From positions 1 through 30,609 of the IMG/VR virus record IMGVR_UViG_3300008113_000281: DNA of 30,609 nt; one strand, written 5' to 3'. Below, in pieces: positions 24,899-29,620 of this stretch (position 1 is its first letter; every line of letters begins with the position of its first letter). Source of the DNA: a virus. The position numbers and the translations under genes are program-made. The notes beneath the pieces are model-generated. The model worked only from the letters and a program-made list of their open reading frames with translations, had not been told where the DNA came from and did no database searches.

Positions 24899-25053
24899 TT
24901 TCCTAATATTTCCTTTATTCGTTTTTTTACATCCGCTTCTGTATCTTTATTGCGTTCAATAAGTTCTTTAACCAGTTCCCAGTTGCGGTAACGCTTGGCA
25001 ATGGCTATGTAAGACTGGGCCAAATATTCAATACGATCTTTATGCTTGTTCAT
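24895..25053 (-). CDS. Small charged helical protein (52 aa)
   Basis: MNKHKDRIEYLAQSYIAIAK, RYRNWELVKELIERNK and DTEADVKKRIKEILGK: short, charged and helical. The start at 25053 lies within the last 14 bases of the DnaT-like gene. The end shares ATGA with the following gene. No domain is recognised. It could be a partner of the replication protein beside it. Confidence 0.5.
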   Translation of the reverse strand: MNKHKDRIEYLAQSYIAIAKRYRNWELVKELIERNKDTEADVKKRIKEILGK

Positions 25054-25423
25054 CTAACTGCTTAATTCTTTGGCTAATCCTAGCCCGTAACTGTTGCCAA
25101 CCTTCGCCAGCGTAAGGCGTAACGCCTACTTCTTGGGCCTTTTTTAAGGTCAATTCTTCAGTAGCGTAAAACGGAAGTTCGGGCTTTTTGCTAACAATAG
25201 GTTCAATGTCAAGTTCGTCAGTCCAGCGTTCTTGGTTTAAAAAGGTAGCAGGGTAGGGTATAAAGTCTTTAGCCGTTTCCTTCACCTTCCAATACTTAAT
25301 GTAATTAGGCATGGCTTCAAGGCATTCTTGCTGCTGTATAGGGGTTAGCCTATTCCAGCTTCGTTCTGCTTCCTTACGGCCCATTTTGCGAGGATATAGG
25401 GCATAAAAATCAGCAAAGTTCAT
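25040..25423 (-). CDS. DnaT/replication-protein-O-like C-terminal domain protein (127 aa)
   Basis: The sequence starts MNFADFYALYPRKMGRKEAERSWNRLTPIQQ and includes PNYIKYWKVKETAKDFIPYPATFLNQERWTDEL. The YPRKxGRxxAxxxWxxL...IPYPATFLNQERWxDE pattern is found at the C-terminus of many phage replication-initiation or DnaT-like helicase-loader proteins. The origin-binding winged helix that often precedes it is absent here, so this is a stand-alone domain. It probably works with a host helicase or another phage protein. It overlaps the upstream stop as ATGA. Confidence 0.68.
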   Translation of the reverse strand: MNFADFYALYPRKMGRKEAERSWNRLTPIQQQECLEAMPNYIKYWKVKETAKDFIPYPATFLNQERWTDELDIEPIVSKKPELPFYATEELTLKKAQEVGVTPYAGEGWQQLRARISQRIKQLDEQA

Positions 25424-25572
25424 TTGATCACCTTACTTTTGTATCTTGGTATGTTGATCCGTTCAAAACAAGCGGTGCATTTCCAGCGTGTTACCTTGCT
25501 TGTTTTAATCATCTTGCCGTAGTCTGCTGGGCGCATAACTTGACAGCTTGTACAGTAGCGTTTTTCAGTCAT
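25420..25572 (-). CDS. Small zinc-finger protein (50 aa)
   Basis: Contains CTSC (Cys7, Cys10) and CTAC (Cys32, Cys35), spaced as in a four-cysteine zinc finger, with basic residues between and after (GKMIKTSKVTRWK and RYKSKVIK). The length and composition suit a DNA- or RNA-binding regulator. The stop overlaps the DnaT-like start as ATGA. No named family is recognised. Confidence 0.6.
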   Translation of the reverse strand: MTEKRYCTSCQVMRPADYGKMIKTSKVTRWKCTACFERINIPRYKSKVIK

Positions 25573-25669
25573 TCCATATCCAAAAAAGTAGTATTCCAGC
25601 CATTAACATCAGGGTTGCAAATATAGAAAACACCCCGATAGAAAAAACAATAACTATGGTTTCTATCAT
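25565..25669 (-). CDS. Small single-pass membrane protein (34 aa)
   Basis: MIETIVIVFSIGVFSIFATL followed by MLMAGILLFWIWND: almost the entire protein is one hydrophobic segment of about 25 residues with a short charged N-terminus. The ATG at 25669 overlaps the stop of the secreted protein (ATGA), so it is co-translated. The next gene starts within its last 8 bases. It may be a small holin-like, toxin or membrane-modifying peptide; the sequence alone does not decide. Confidence 0.5.
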   Translation of the reverse strand: MIETIVIVFSIGVFSIFATLMLMAGILLFWIWND

Positions 25670-25965
25670 TGCATCACCCGTACACTTGGTGAGTTGGGGG
25701 GTGTCATTGGTACGGTGTATTGGGGAATACCAATAGCTGACCCTTGTGGTGTTACGATCTGTGTGGGGTAAACCGTCAATGGTTGACCTACCGTATTGCC
25801 TTGCGAGGTTAATACATTGACCGTATTGCCATTTTGTTGGATGTAGCCAGTAACCTGACCCTGTGGGTTTGTAATCACATAAGTTTGGGCGTGTGCAGGA
25901 ACGCCATAAGCAAACATCGCACCAATAATTGCACCTAATATGCAAGCACCTAATAAATCTTTCAT
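25666..25965 (-). CDS. Secreted/periplasmic protein with signal peptide (99 aa)
   Basis: The start is placed at ATG 25965 (MKDLLGACILGAIIGAMFAY), because the longer option begins inside a terminator. The first 25 residues are a signal peptide: Lys, a hydrophobic stretch, then an Ala-His-Ala-Gln site (VPAHAQ, cut likely after AHA). The mature part is beta-like and rich in Gln, Thr, Pro and Val: TYVITNPQGQVTGYIQQNGNTVNV, QPLTVYPTQIVTPQGSAIG. It has no enzymatic motif. It is exported to the periplasm or outer surface of infected cells. A role in superinfection exclusion or cell-envelope modification is speculative. Confidence 0.65.
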   Translation of the reverse strand: MKDLLGACILGAIIGAMFAYGVPAHAQTYVITNPQGQVTGYIQQNGNTVNVLTSQGNTVGQPLTVYPTQIVTPQGSAIGIPQYTVPMTPPNSPSVRVMQ

Positions 25966-25981
25966 GTCTATCTCACTTTTC

Positions 25982-26004
25982 AAAAAGTAGCCCCCCGTAG
26001 GGGC
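25982..26004 (-). terminator. Intrinsic terminator, leftward
   Basis: On the minus strand GCCCC pairs with GGGGC (5 bp, loop TACGG), then TAC and TTTTT. It lies 8 bases after the end of the DnaJ-zinc-finger gene at 26012. It would end or attenuate leftward transcription from the promoter near 26540. No room for a separate promoter remains before the next start, so read-through to the following 25 kb would require antitermination or a weak terminator. Confidence 0.6.
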
Positions 26005-26011
26005 GGGTTAA

Positions 26012-26485
26012 TTAATCTGCTTTTTTGCTAACTTTGCCCATTTTGGTTAATTTTGCTTGATATGCAAGGGCATCTGCAATTTGGGCCTGTTTTTCTTCAT
26101 TGGTAAAGCCAACACGGTACTGGCTTGCGCCTGCAAAACCTACAAAAGACATACCATTGCAGGTAATTTTTACTACTAAAGCATCAGGGTTGCTAATGTA
26201 ACCAGCATCACGGGCTGCCATTTGTTCTACTTTTTCTACACGGTGGAATTTAGACTTTTGGCTGTGTGAACCAGCATTAAAGCCTTGAAACAAAATTAAG
26301 TCACCAGCTTTAAATTCTTCAGCAGGGCGCATACGCATATTGTTAAGGTAAATTTGTGCAGCATAACCACGCTTTGTTAATTTAAAACCTGAGCCATTAC
26401 AGCCAAAGCAAGTGCCTATGCAATAAAAGCCTGAACCTAAACAACGGTTACATTCTGTGTGTTCAAAAACTGGTTTGTTTTTCAT
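26012..26485 (-). CDS. DnaJ-type zinc-finger protein (157 aa)
   Basis: CNRCLGSG (Cys12, Cys15) and CFGCNGSG (Cys26, Cys29) form one DnaJ cysteine-rich repeat pair (CxxCxGxG twice, enough for one zinc). No J domain is present. The C-terminal part (RMRPAEEFKAGDLILFQGFNAGSH, SKFHRVEKVEQMAARD, VVKITCNGMSFVGFAGAS) is beta-like and could be an SH3-like or PUA-like fold. It is the first gene of the leftward operon after the predicted promoter near 26540. It carries the AGAAAAGGAAAA ribosome-binding leader. Zinc-finger proteins at this place often bind nucleic acid. The exact function is unknown. Confidence 0.65.
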   Translation of the reverse strand: MKNKPVFEHTECNRCLGSGFYCIGTCFGCNGSGFKLTKRGYAAQIYLNNMRMRPAEEFKAGDLILFQGFNAGSHSQKSKFHRVEKVEQMAARDAGYISNPDALVVKITCNGMSFVGFAGASQYRVGFTNEEKQAQIADALAYQAKLTKMGKVSKKAD

Positions 26486-26490
26486 TTTGT

Positions 26491-26510
26491 TTTCCTTTTC
26501 TATCTCACTC
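26491..26510 (-). promoter_or_regulatory. Conserved leader with ribosome binding site
   Basis: The minus strand reads GAGTGAGATAGAAAAGGAAA, ending 5 bases before the ATG at 26485. The plus-strand leader at 29280-29298 differs at one of 19 bases. GTGAGATAGA also precedes the secreted-protein start at 25965. AAGGA is the ribosome site; the rest may be selected for an RNA or transcript function. Confidence 0.5.
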
Positions 26511-26526
26511 GTTATTAAGTAACACC

Positions 26527-26555
26527 AGTTTATTAAGATAACTTAACTATTGCAA
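26527..26555 (-). promoter_or_regulatory. Leftward promoter with operator
   Basis: On the minus strand TTGCAA (26555-26550) and TAAACT (26532-26527) are separated by 17 bases. The palindrome TTAAGTTATCTTAA (minus strand; plus 26533-26546) fills the spacer. It lies about 40 bases before the first gene of the leftward operon. The same operator occurs in the two divergent promoters at 27330-27400, so the same repressor probably controls this promoter. Confidence 0.6.
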
Positions 26556-26749
26556 GCACTATTTACTAAGTAGTTTCCCCTAGTGTCGCTAATTTGCAAC
26601 ATCTCAGACCGCCACCAAAATTCACTTGCAATAAAAGCCTTTAAATCGGGGCGTTTTGTGTAGTTGTAGGTTTCAAGCAGATTGTAGTTATTCCACCGAT
26701 CTAGGCTTTTAGGTAATGGGGTTTCTTGCAAATCTAGGTTTTCAAGCAT
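26543..26749 (-). CDS. Small protein of unknown function (68 aa)
   Basis: ATG at 26749 is chosen over a TTG 24 bases upstream, because GGAGAAATG-type sequence gives it a close purine-rich site. The protein reads MLENLDLQETPLPKSLDRWN and continues YNLLETYNYTKRPDLKAFIASEFWWRSEMLQISD, ending in Cys-Asn-Ser. It is aromatic-rich (four Trp, three Tyr in the sequence). No domain is recognised. Its stop lies inside the promoter/operator at 26527-26555. It follows a large noncoding structured region and would be transcribed from the repressor gene side or read-through. Confidence 0.45.
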   Translation of the reverse strand: MLENLDLQETPLPKSLDRWNNYNLLETYNYTKRPDLKAFIASEFWWRSEMLQISDTRGNYLVNSACNS

Positions 26750-26968
26750 TTCATTTCTCCATAGAACGACCAACCACCGATGTGGGTTTTATTCTAGTGA
26801 TGTATGCCGTTGCAAGGCTGTCCAAGTCGGCTAGAACCGATTACTTGGGGGTATCGCAGGTGTCGACCCTCGCTTCTGTTCATTCTCTAACAGACCTCTA
26901 CCCCATCTAGCCTATTTCGCTGGCATTTTGCGACACTCGGTAACCCGTTCGTTACGCCAGCACAAATG

Positions 26969-27056
26969 AAAAAAGCTCTATTCAACTGGGCTGGGGCGTG
27001 GAAGGATTGACAAAATACAACATAAATTGTGTCATTCCAGCCCATGTGAATAGAGC
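26969..27056 (-). terminator. Terminator-like hairpin after the repressor gene
   Basis: On the minus strand GCTCTATTCA-CA-TGGGCTGG pairs with CCAGCCCA-GT-TGAATAGAGC (10 and 8 bp with a 2-base internal loop), followed at once by TTTTTT at 26974-26969. The loop is long (42 bases) and contains a small hairpin. It lies 49 bases after the stop of the repressor gene, in the place of its transcript end. Confidence 0.5.
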
Positions 27057-27082
27057 CTTATATTTCGCCAAGTTTCCACGCC
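26969..27082 (-). ncRNA. Candidate pseudoknotted RNA element
   Basis: On the minus strand GGCGTGGAA (27082-27074) pairs perfectly with TTCCACGCC (27003-26995), and the 18-pair stem described for the terminator starts between the two halves. The order 5'-S1, S2, S1', S2'-3' is an H-type pseudoknot, ending in T6. A helix TGACA/TGTCA (27034-27030 with 27012-27008) lies inside. No family known to me fits. It may be a repressor-mRNA 3' element, a separate small RNA, or DNA structure used in replication. Confidence 0.35.
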
Positions 27083-27104
27083 TGACGAAACAAGTATAAC
27101 AAAA

Positions 27105-27326
27105 TTATTCCAACTCAGGCCAAATTAATTTATGGTTGTGTGGAAATAAGGTTTTACGGGTAATTAGCCCGTGTGATTCTTTTTCCAGCGTTGCAGCTAG
27201 GATCACCAGCTTATCTTGCGGAATATCCCCGTTCTGCCACATAGATACGGCAGGTACAGATACCCCGACCAGCTTGCTTATACGGGTTGGGCCACCAAGT
27301 AATTTGATAATTGCTGCTGCGTTCAT
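27105..27326 (-). CDS. Cro/CI-like helix-turn-helix repressor (73 aa)
   Basis: The sequence MNAAAIIKLLGGPTRISKLVGVSVPAVSMWQNGDIPQDKLVILAATLEKES fits the small Cro/YdaS-type regulators: an initial helix, then the helix-turn-helix RISKLVGVSVPAVSMWQ at about residues 15-31. The tail (TLFPHNHKLIWPELE) is typical of phage Cro-like proteins. Its divergent promoter contains two copies of a TTAAG-N4-CTTAA-like operator, and a third and fourth lie at other early promoters. It is the natural candidate for binding these sites. No long CI-type repressor or integrase gene is in the window, so lysogeny cannot be decided. Confidence 0.75.
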   Translation of the reverse strand: MNAAAIIKLLGGPTRISKLVGVSVPAVSMWQNGDIPQDKLVILAATLEKESHGLITRKTLFPHNHKLIWPELE

Positions 27327-27328
27327 AG

Positions 27329-27342
27329 TTTAGTTATCTTAA
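27329..27342. promoter_or_regulatory. Operator copy 1 (repressor promoter)
   Basis: TTTAG-TTAT-CTTAA, one mismatch from the palindrome. It overlaps the -10 of the repressor promoter (minus). Confidence 0.6.
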
Positions 27343-27364
27343 CTTATTTGTATCTTTTTTGCAA
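27336..27364 (-). promoter_or_regulatory. Promoter for the repressor gene
   Basis: On the minus strand TTGCAA (27364-27359), 17 bases, TAAGAT (27341-27336), 9 bases before the repressor ATG at 27326. The -10 lies inside operator copy 1, so binding there would stop transcription. The short distance from -10 to ATG leaves a very short or leaderless mRNA. Confidence 0.6.
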
Positions 27365-27371
27365 ATACCTG

Positions 27372-27400
27372 TTGACTTGTGGTTTAAGTTATCTTAATAT
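27372..27400 (+). promoter_or_regulatory. Rightward early promoter
   Basis: TTGACT (27372-27377), 17 bases, TAATAT (27395-27400). The operator TTAAGTTATCTTAA (27384-27397) covers the spacer and part of the -10. It drives the 27455-29047 genes. It is the best-matching promoter in the window. Confidence 0.72.
27384..27397. promoter_or_regulatory. Operator copy 2 (rightward promoter)
   Basis: A perfect TTAAG-TTAT-CTTAA palindrome with the same central TTAT as copies 1 and 3. It overlaps the -10 of the rightward promoter. Confidence 0.65.
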
Positions 27401-27454
27401 CTAAGTACGGTATGTGCCGTGATAACTACCCAAGCGGGTGAGAAAGAGTAAAAA

Positions 27455-27667
27455 ATGAGTGATTATGACCAGCAGTTAGCTGACCAAGTTCAAATGGAAT
27501 TTGAGTTAGATGAAGTATTTAAAGACTTGGAAGATGGTGTACTTCTTACCGAGCGTCAAGTAGACCTACTACGCCATTGCTGTGGCTTCCCTGTAAAACA
27601 CAAACCAAACCAAGTTCTCAAAGCTGTATTCGATGACTTCGGTACAACCTTTGGAGCAAACAAATGA
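27455..27667 (+). CDS. Small acidic early protein (70 aa)
   Basis: The first gene of the rightward operon. It reads MSDYDQQLADQVQMEFELDE and continues VFKDLEDGVLLTERQVDLLRHCCGF and a basic segment PVKHKPNQVLKAVFDDFGTT. It is acidic overall and probably helical. Its two adjacent cysteines (42 and 43) are not part of a clear motif. The last bases overlap the SSB-like start (ATGA). No family is recognised; a regulator or SSB-associated factor is an idea from position. Confidence 0.6.
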   Translation: MSDYDQQLADQVQMEFELDEVFKDLEDGVLLTERQVDLLRHCCGFPVKHKPNQVLKAVFDDFGTTFGANK

Positions 27668-28278
27668 TTATTACTGACACCCAAAAAGACTTTAAGATTG
27701 CCCCTGCTGGCTTACATATGGCCCGCCTTTACTCCATCATTGACTTGGGCCACCAAGCTACCGAATGGGCTGGCGAAACCAAGATCATGCACAAGGTTGT
27801 GTTTACTTGGGAATTGCATGGTGATGATGATGCTGGTCAGCCGCTAAAGACCGATGACGGTAAACCTTTGATTGTATCTAAGCGTTATACCGTTAGCCTT
27901 GGCGATCAAGCACGGCTTCGTCAAGACCTAGAAAGCTGGTCAAATAAAAAGATGACTGCGGAAGATCGCAAGAACTTTGACCTAAAAGGCTTACTGGGCA
28001 AGTTCTGCATGGTTAATATCACGCATAGTGAAGATGGCAAGTACGCTAACATCAGCGGTATCAGCCCAGTACCGTCTGCCCTGCGTAATGCCCAGCCTGA
28101 AGGCATCAACCCAACTAATCACTTTTGGCTGGCTGAGTTTGACCAAGCTAAGTACGACAGTTTGCCTAAGTATTACAAAGAAAAGATTGCAGAAAGTAGC
28201 GAATGGCGAGGTCAGAAACAGCGTGAAGCTGCTGCGCCTAAGATTGAAGACGATAACTTGAACGATATTCCGTTCTGA
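27664..28278 (+). CDS. Single-stranded DNA-binding-like protein (204 aa)
   Basis: The N-terminal two thirds fit a beta-barrel of the phage SSB type: FKIAPAGLHMARLYSIIDLGHQATEWAGE, IMHKVVFTWELHG, KPLIVSKRYTVSLGDQARLRQDLESWSNK, LLGKFCMVNITHSEDGKYANISGISPVP. The C-terminus ends in an acidic tail DDNLNDIPF, like the DDDIPF tails of SSB proteins that recruit partner enzymes. Position directly before a RecB-type exonuclease supports the assignment to recombination or replication. It lacks a known recombinase. Confidence 0.75.
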   Translation: MIITDTQKDFKIAPAGLHMARLYSIIDLGHQATEWAGETKIMHKVVFTWELHGDDDAGQPLKTDDGKPLIVSKRYTVSLGDQARLRQDLESWSNKKMTAEDRKNFDLKGLLGKFCMVNITHSEDGKYANISGISPVPSALRNAQPEGINPTNHFWLAEFDQAKYDSLPKYYKEKIAESSEWRGQKQREAAAPKIEDDNLNDIPF

Positions 28279-28285
28279 GGCCAAC

Positions 28286-29047
28286 ATGATAGTTAAAGAA
28301 AAGGTGACAGAAAATGGTCATTGGTACACCAAAGACGGCACTCCAGCCTATACAACCATCGGCAAGACTGGTGAACGGGCAACCACGCTTCGTGACGCAC
28401 GGAAACTCGGACTTCTGCCAAGTGTTACAACAATTAACGGAATGTTATCGAAAGCAGGGCTTGATACATGGAAACAGCAGCAAGTCCTTTTAGCCGCCCT
28501 AACTCTGCCTAGATTGCCTGACGAACCTGAAGCCGATTGGTTGGCTAGGGTAATGCAGGATTCCAAGGCTACGGGTCGTGAGGCTGCTGAACGGGGTACG
28601 GCTATTCATGCGGTAATTGAGGCGTATTTTGACCAAGTGTATATGCCTGAAAAGCCACCGTACTTGGATGCGATTGATAAAGCCTTGCAGGATGCGTTTG
28701 GAAGCCAGCTATGGCTCTCAGAGAAGTCGTTTGGGCATCCGCTAGGGTTTGGTGGCAAATGCGACCTGATGGCTAAACCAGTCAACGGTGAGGGTGGTGG
28801 ATTTATTGTTGATTTCAAGACTAAAGATACCGACCTTACCAAAGTCGATGTTTATTTTGAACATGAGATGCAATTGGCGGCTTACCGTGAGGGCCTAGGC
28901 GTTCCAGCAGCTAGATGCGCCATAGTGTTTGTCAATGCGCTTACCAATCAGGTAAAACTCATTGAAATCGAGCAGGATCGGCTTCAAAAAGGCTGGGAGT
29001 GCTTTGAACATTTGCTGCGTGTTTACCAAATCAAGAACGGAATATAA
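28286..29047 (+). CDS. RecB/Cas4-like PD-(D/E)XK exonuclease (253 aa)
   Basis: RGTAIHAVIEAYF with His108, GFGGKCDLMAK with Asp160, FIVDFKTK with Asp176 and Lys178, and QLAAYREG with Gln196 and Tyr200 are the five motifs of the RecB-family nuclease in proper order. An N-terminal region with LPSVTTINGMLSK (residues 44-56) is common in phage forms. This type of enzyme degrades or trims DNA ends in phage recombination and works with the SSB-like protein. GAGG at 28277-28280 gives a ribosome site. A strand-annealing partner was not found in the window. Confidence 0.85.
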   Translation: MIVKEKVTENGHWYTKDGTPAYTTIGKTGERATTLRDARKLGLLPSVTTINGMLSKAGLDTWKQQQVLLAALTLPRLPDEPEADWLARVMQDSKATGREAAERGTAIHAVIEAYFDQVYMPEKPPYLDAIDKALQDAFGSQLWLSEKSFGHPLGFGGKCDLMAKPVNGEGGGFIVDFKTKDTDLTKVDVYFEHEMQLAAYREGLGVPAARCAIVFVNALTNQVKLIEIEQDRLQKGWECFEHLLRVYQIKNGI

Positions 29048-29233
29048 TGGTAGTTCCTTCACGGGAACGGGGGAAAGCAGGTACGCTTCACATAAAGGGC
29101 TGTGAGTACCCCAACTATTCTTAGGGCGTTAAGCCGCCATAGTAGGATGCAGTAATTGGGTAGTTTTGCGGCTTTCTTGCCCATTGCTAGTAACTGCCAA
29201 ATACTGCCCTGTTGTTTTTATGCAAAATAATCC
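29048..29233 (+). other. Structured intergenic RNA region
   Basis: Three inverted repeats lie between two rightward transcripts. GTTCC/GGAAC at 29053-29068; GGTAC with bulge and TCACA pairing with TGTGA and GTACC (29080-29110); GGGC plus AAGCCGC (29124-29137) pairing with GCGGCTT plus GCCC (29168-29182), 11 pairs. The loop of the last contains TTGGG that can pair with CCCAA at 29110-29114. The last stem is followed by C and T residues. It could terminate the exonuclease operon or form a small RNA. One 25-codon frame here is discussed separately. Confidence 0.45.
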
Positions 29234-29262
29234 TTTACAAGTTAAGCAATCTTAATTATTCT
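29234..29262 (+). promoter_or_regulatory. Rightward promoter with operator copy 4
   Basis: TTTACA (29234-29239), 17 bases, TATTCT (29257-29262). The palindrome TTAAG-CAAT-CTTAA (29242-29255) fills the spacer. It starts the 29306-30058 genes. Confidence 0.6.
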
Positions 29263-29279
29263 GTCATTACTCCATTGGG

Positions 29280-29298
29280 GAGTGATATAGAAAAGGAA
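29280..29298 (+). promoter_or_regulatory. Conserved leader before the second rightward cluster
   Basis: GAGTGATATAGAAAAGGAA, 18 of 19 bases identical to the leader of the leftward DnaJ-zinc-finger gene. AAGGA is 9 bases before the ATG at 29306. Confidence 0.5.
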
Positions 29299-29305
29299 TA
29301 GAAAA

Positions 29306-29542
29306 ATGGCTAAGTTAAATAATTATGTAGTTTCCCTGTATTGCGGTGACACATACCTTGATGTGTACGGCAGCGTTGATAAAGACGAACCCAATGTAGG
29401 CTACATTGGCGGCATTGACATTGAAGATGTCTGCATTGCCGATACCGAAACCAGCGTACTAGAGATGATTCACGGATTAGGCGGCTGGGCTAAGTTTGAG
29501 AATAGCGTTCAAGAAGCCTATGTGTCGAGGAATGACGCATGA
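29306..29542 (+). CDS. Small protein of unknown function (78 aa)
   Basis: Begins MAKLNNYVVSLYCGDTYLDV and continues YGSVDKDEPNVGYIGGIDIEDVCIAD, ending HGLGGWAKFENSVQEAY. Acidic with alternating beta-like stretches. It is the first gene under the second rightward promoter, with a good AAGGA ribosome site. The stop overlaps the next start by ATGA. No family is recognised. Confidence 0.6.
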   Translation: MAKLNNYVVSLYCGDTYLDVYGSVDKDEPNVGYIGGIDIEDVCIADTETSVLEMIHGLGGWAKFENSVQEAYVSRNDA

Positions 29543-29619
29543 AAGACATTATCTTAGGTGCTTTGCTGGGTTTAGCCATGTCAATTTTTTTTTTCGTGGC
29601 TATCTATTTAACAGCGTGA
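29539..29619 (+). CDS. Micro membrane protein (26 aa)
   Basis: MKDIILGALLGLAMSIFFFV followed by AIYLTA: one charged start then a continuous hydrophobic segment of about 20 residues. It overlaps the upstream gene by ATGA and is followed by the next start after one base. Ten consecutive T residues within it (29585-29594) encode Ile-Phe-Phe-Phe and may be prone to slippage. Function unknown. Confidence 0.5.
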   Translation: MKDIILGALLGLAMSIFFFVAIYLTA

Positions 29620-29620
29620 A

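Larger units (their letters stand above)
26750..27104. other. Gene-poor structured control region
   Basis: About 355 bases without a convincing gene. It holds several inverted repeats: CCAAGT...ACTTGG (26822-26847), GGGGTA...TACCCC around TCTGTT...AACAGA (26847-26915 region), GCTGGC...GCCAGC (26929-26960 region) and a long pseudoknot-like element at 26975-27082. No tRNA fold closes in any of these. Two short frames exist (30 and 29 codons) but have no ribosome site. It is the only long noncoding gap in the leftward block, lying between the repressor gene and the leftward promoter. Confidence 0.6.

Noticed and set aside
26751-26840. A 30-codon minus frame reading SVLADLDSLATAYITRIKPT and on to SMEK, protein-like in composition.
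   Set aside because: It starts only at a TTG without a ribosome site, and lies inside paired RNA structure. It could be a gene remnant, but I cannot support it.
26716-26910. A 64-codon plus frame in the noncoding control region.
   Set aside because: It runs across the end of a minus gene and the hairpins, without a ribosome site.
26780-26960. A possible tRNA (GGGGTA/TACCCC stem with TCTGTT/AACAGA arm).
   Set aside because: No T arm with TTCGA loop, no proper D arm, and an eight-base anticodon loop.
29047-29124. A 25-codon plus frame starting TAATG after the exonuclease stop (MVVPSRERGKAGTLHIKG...).
   Set aside because: The coupling is attractive, but the sequence overlaps strong hairpins and has no recognisable content, so it is left as noncoding.
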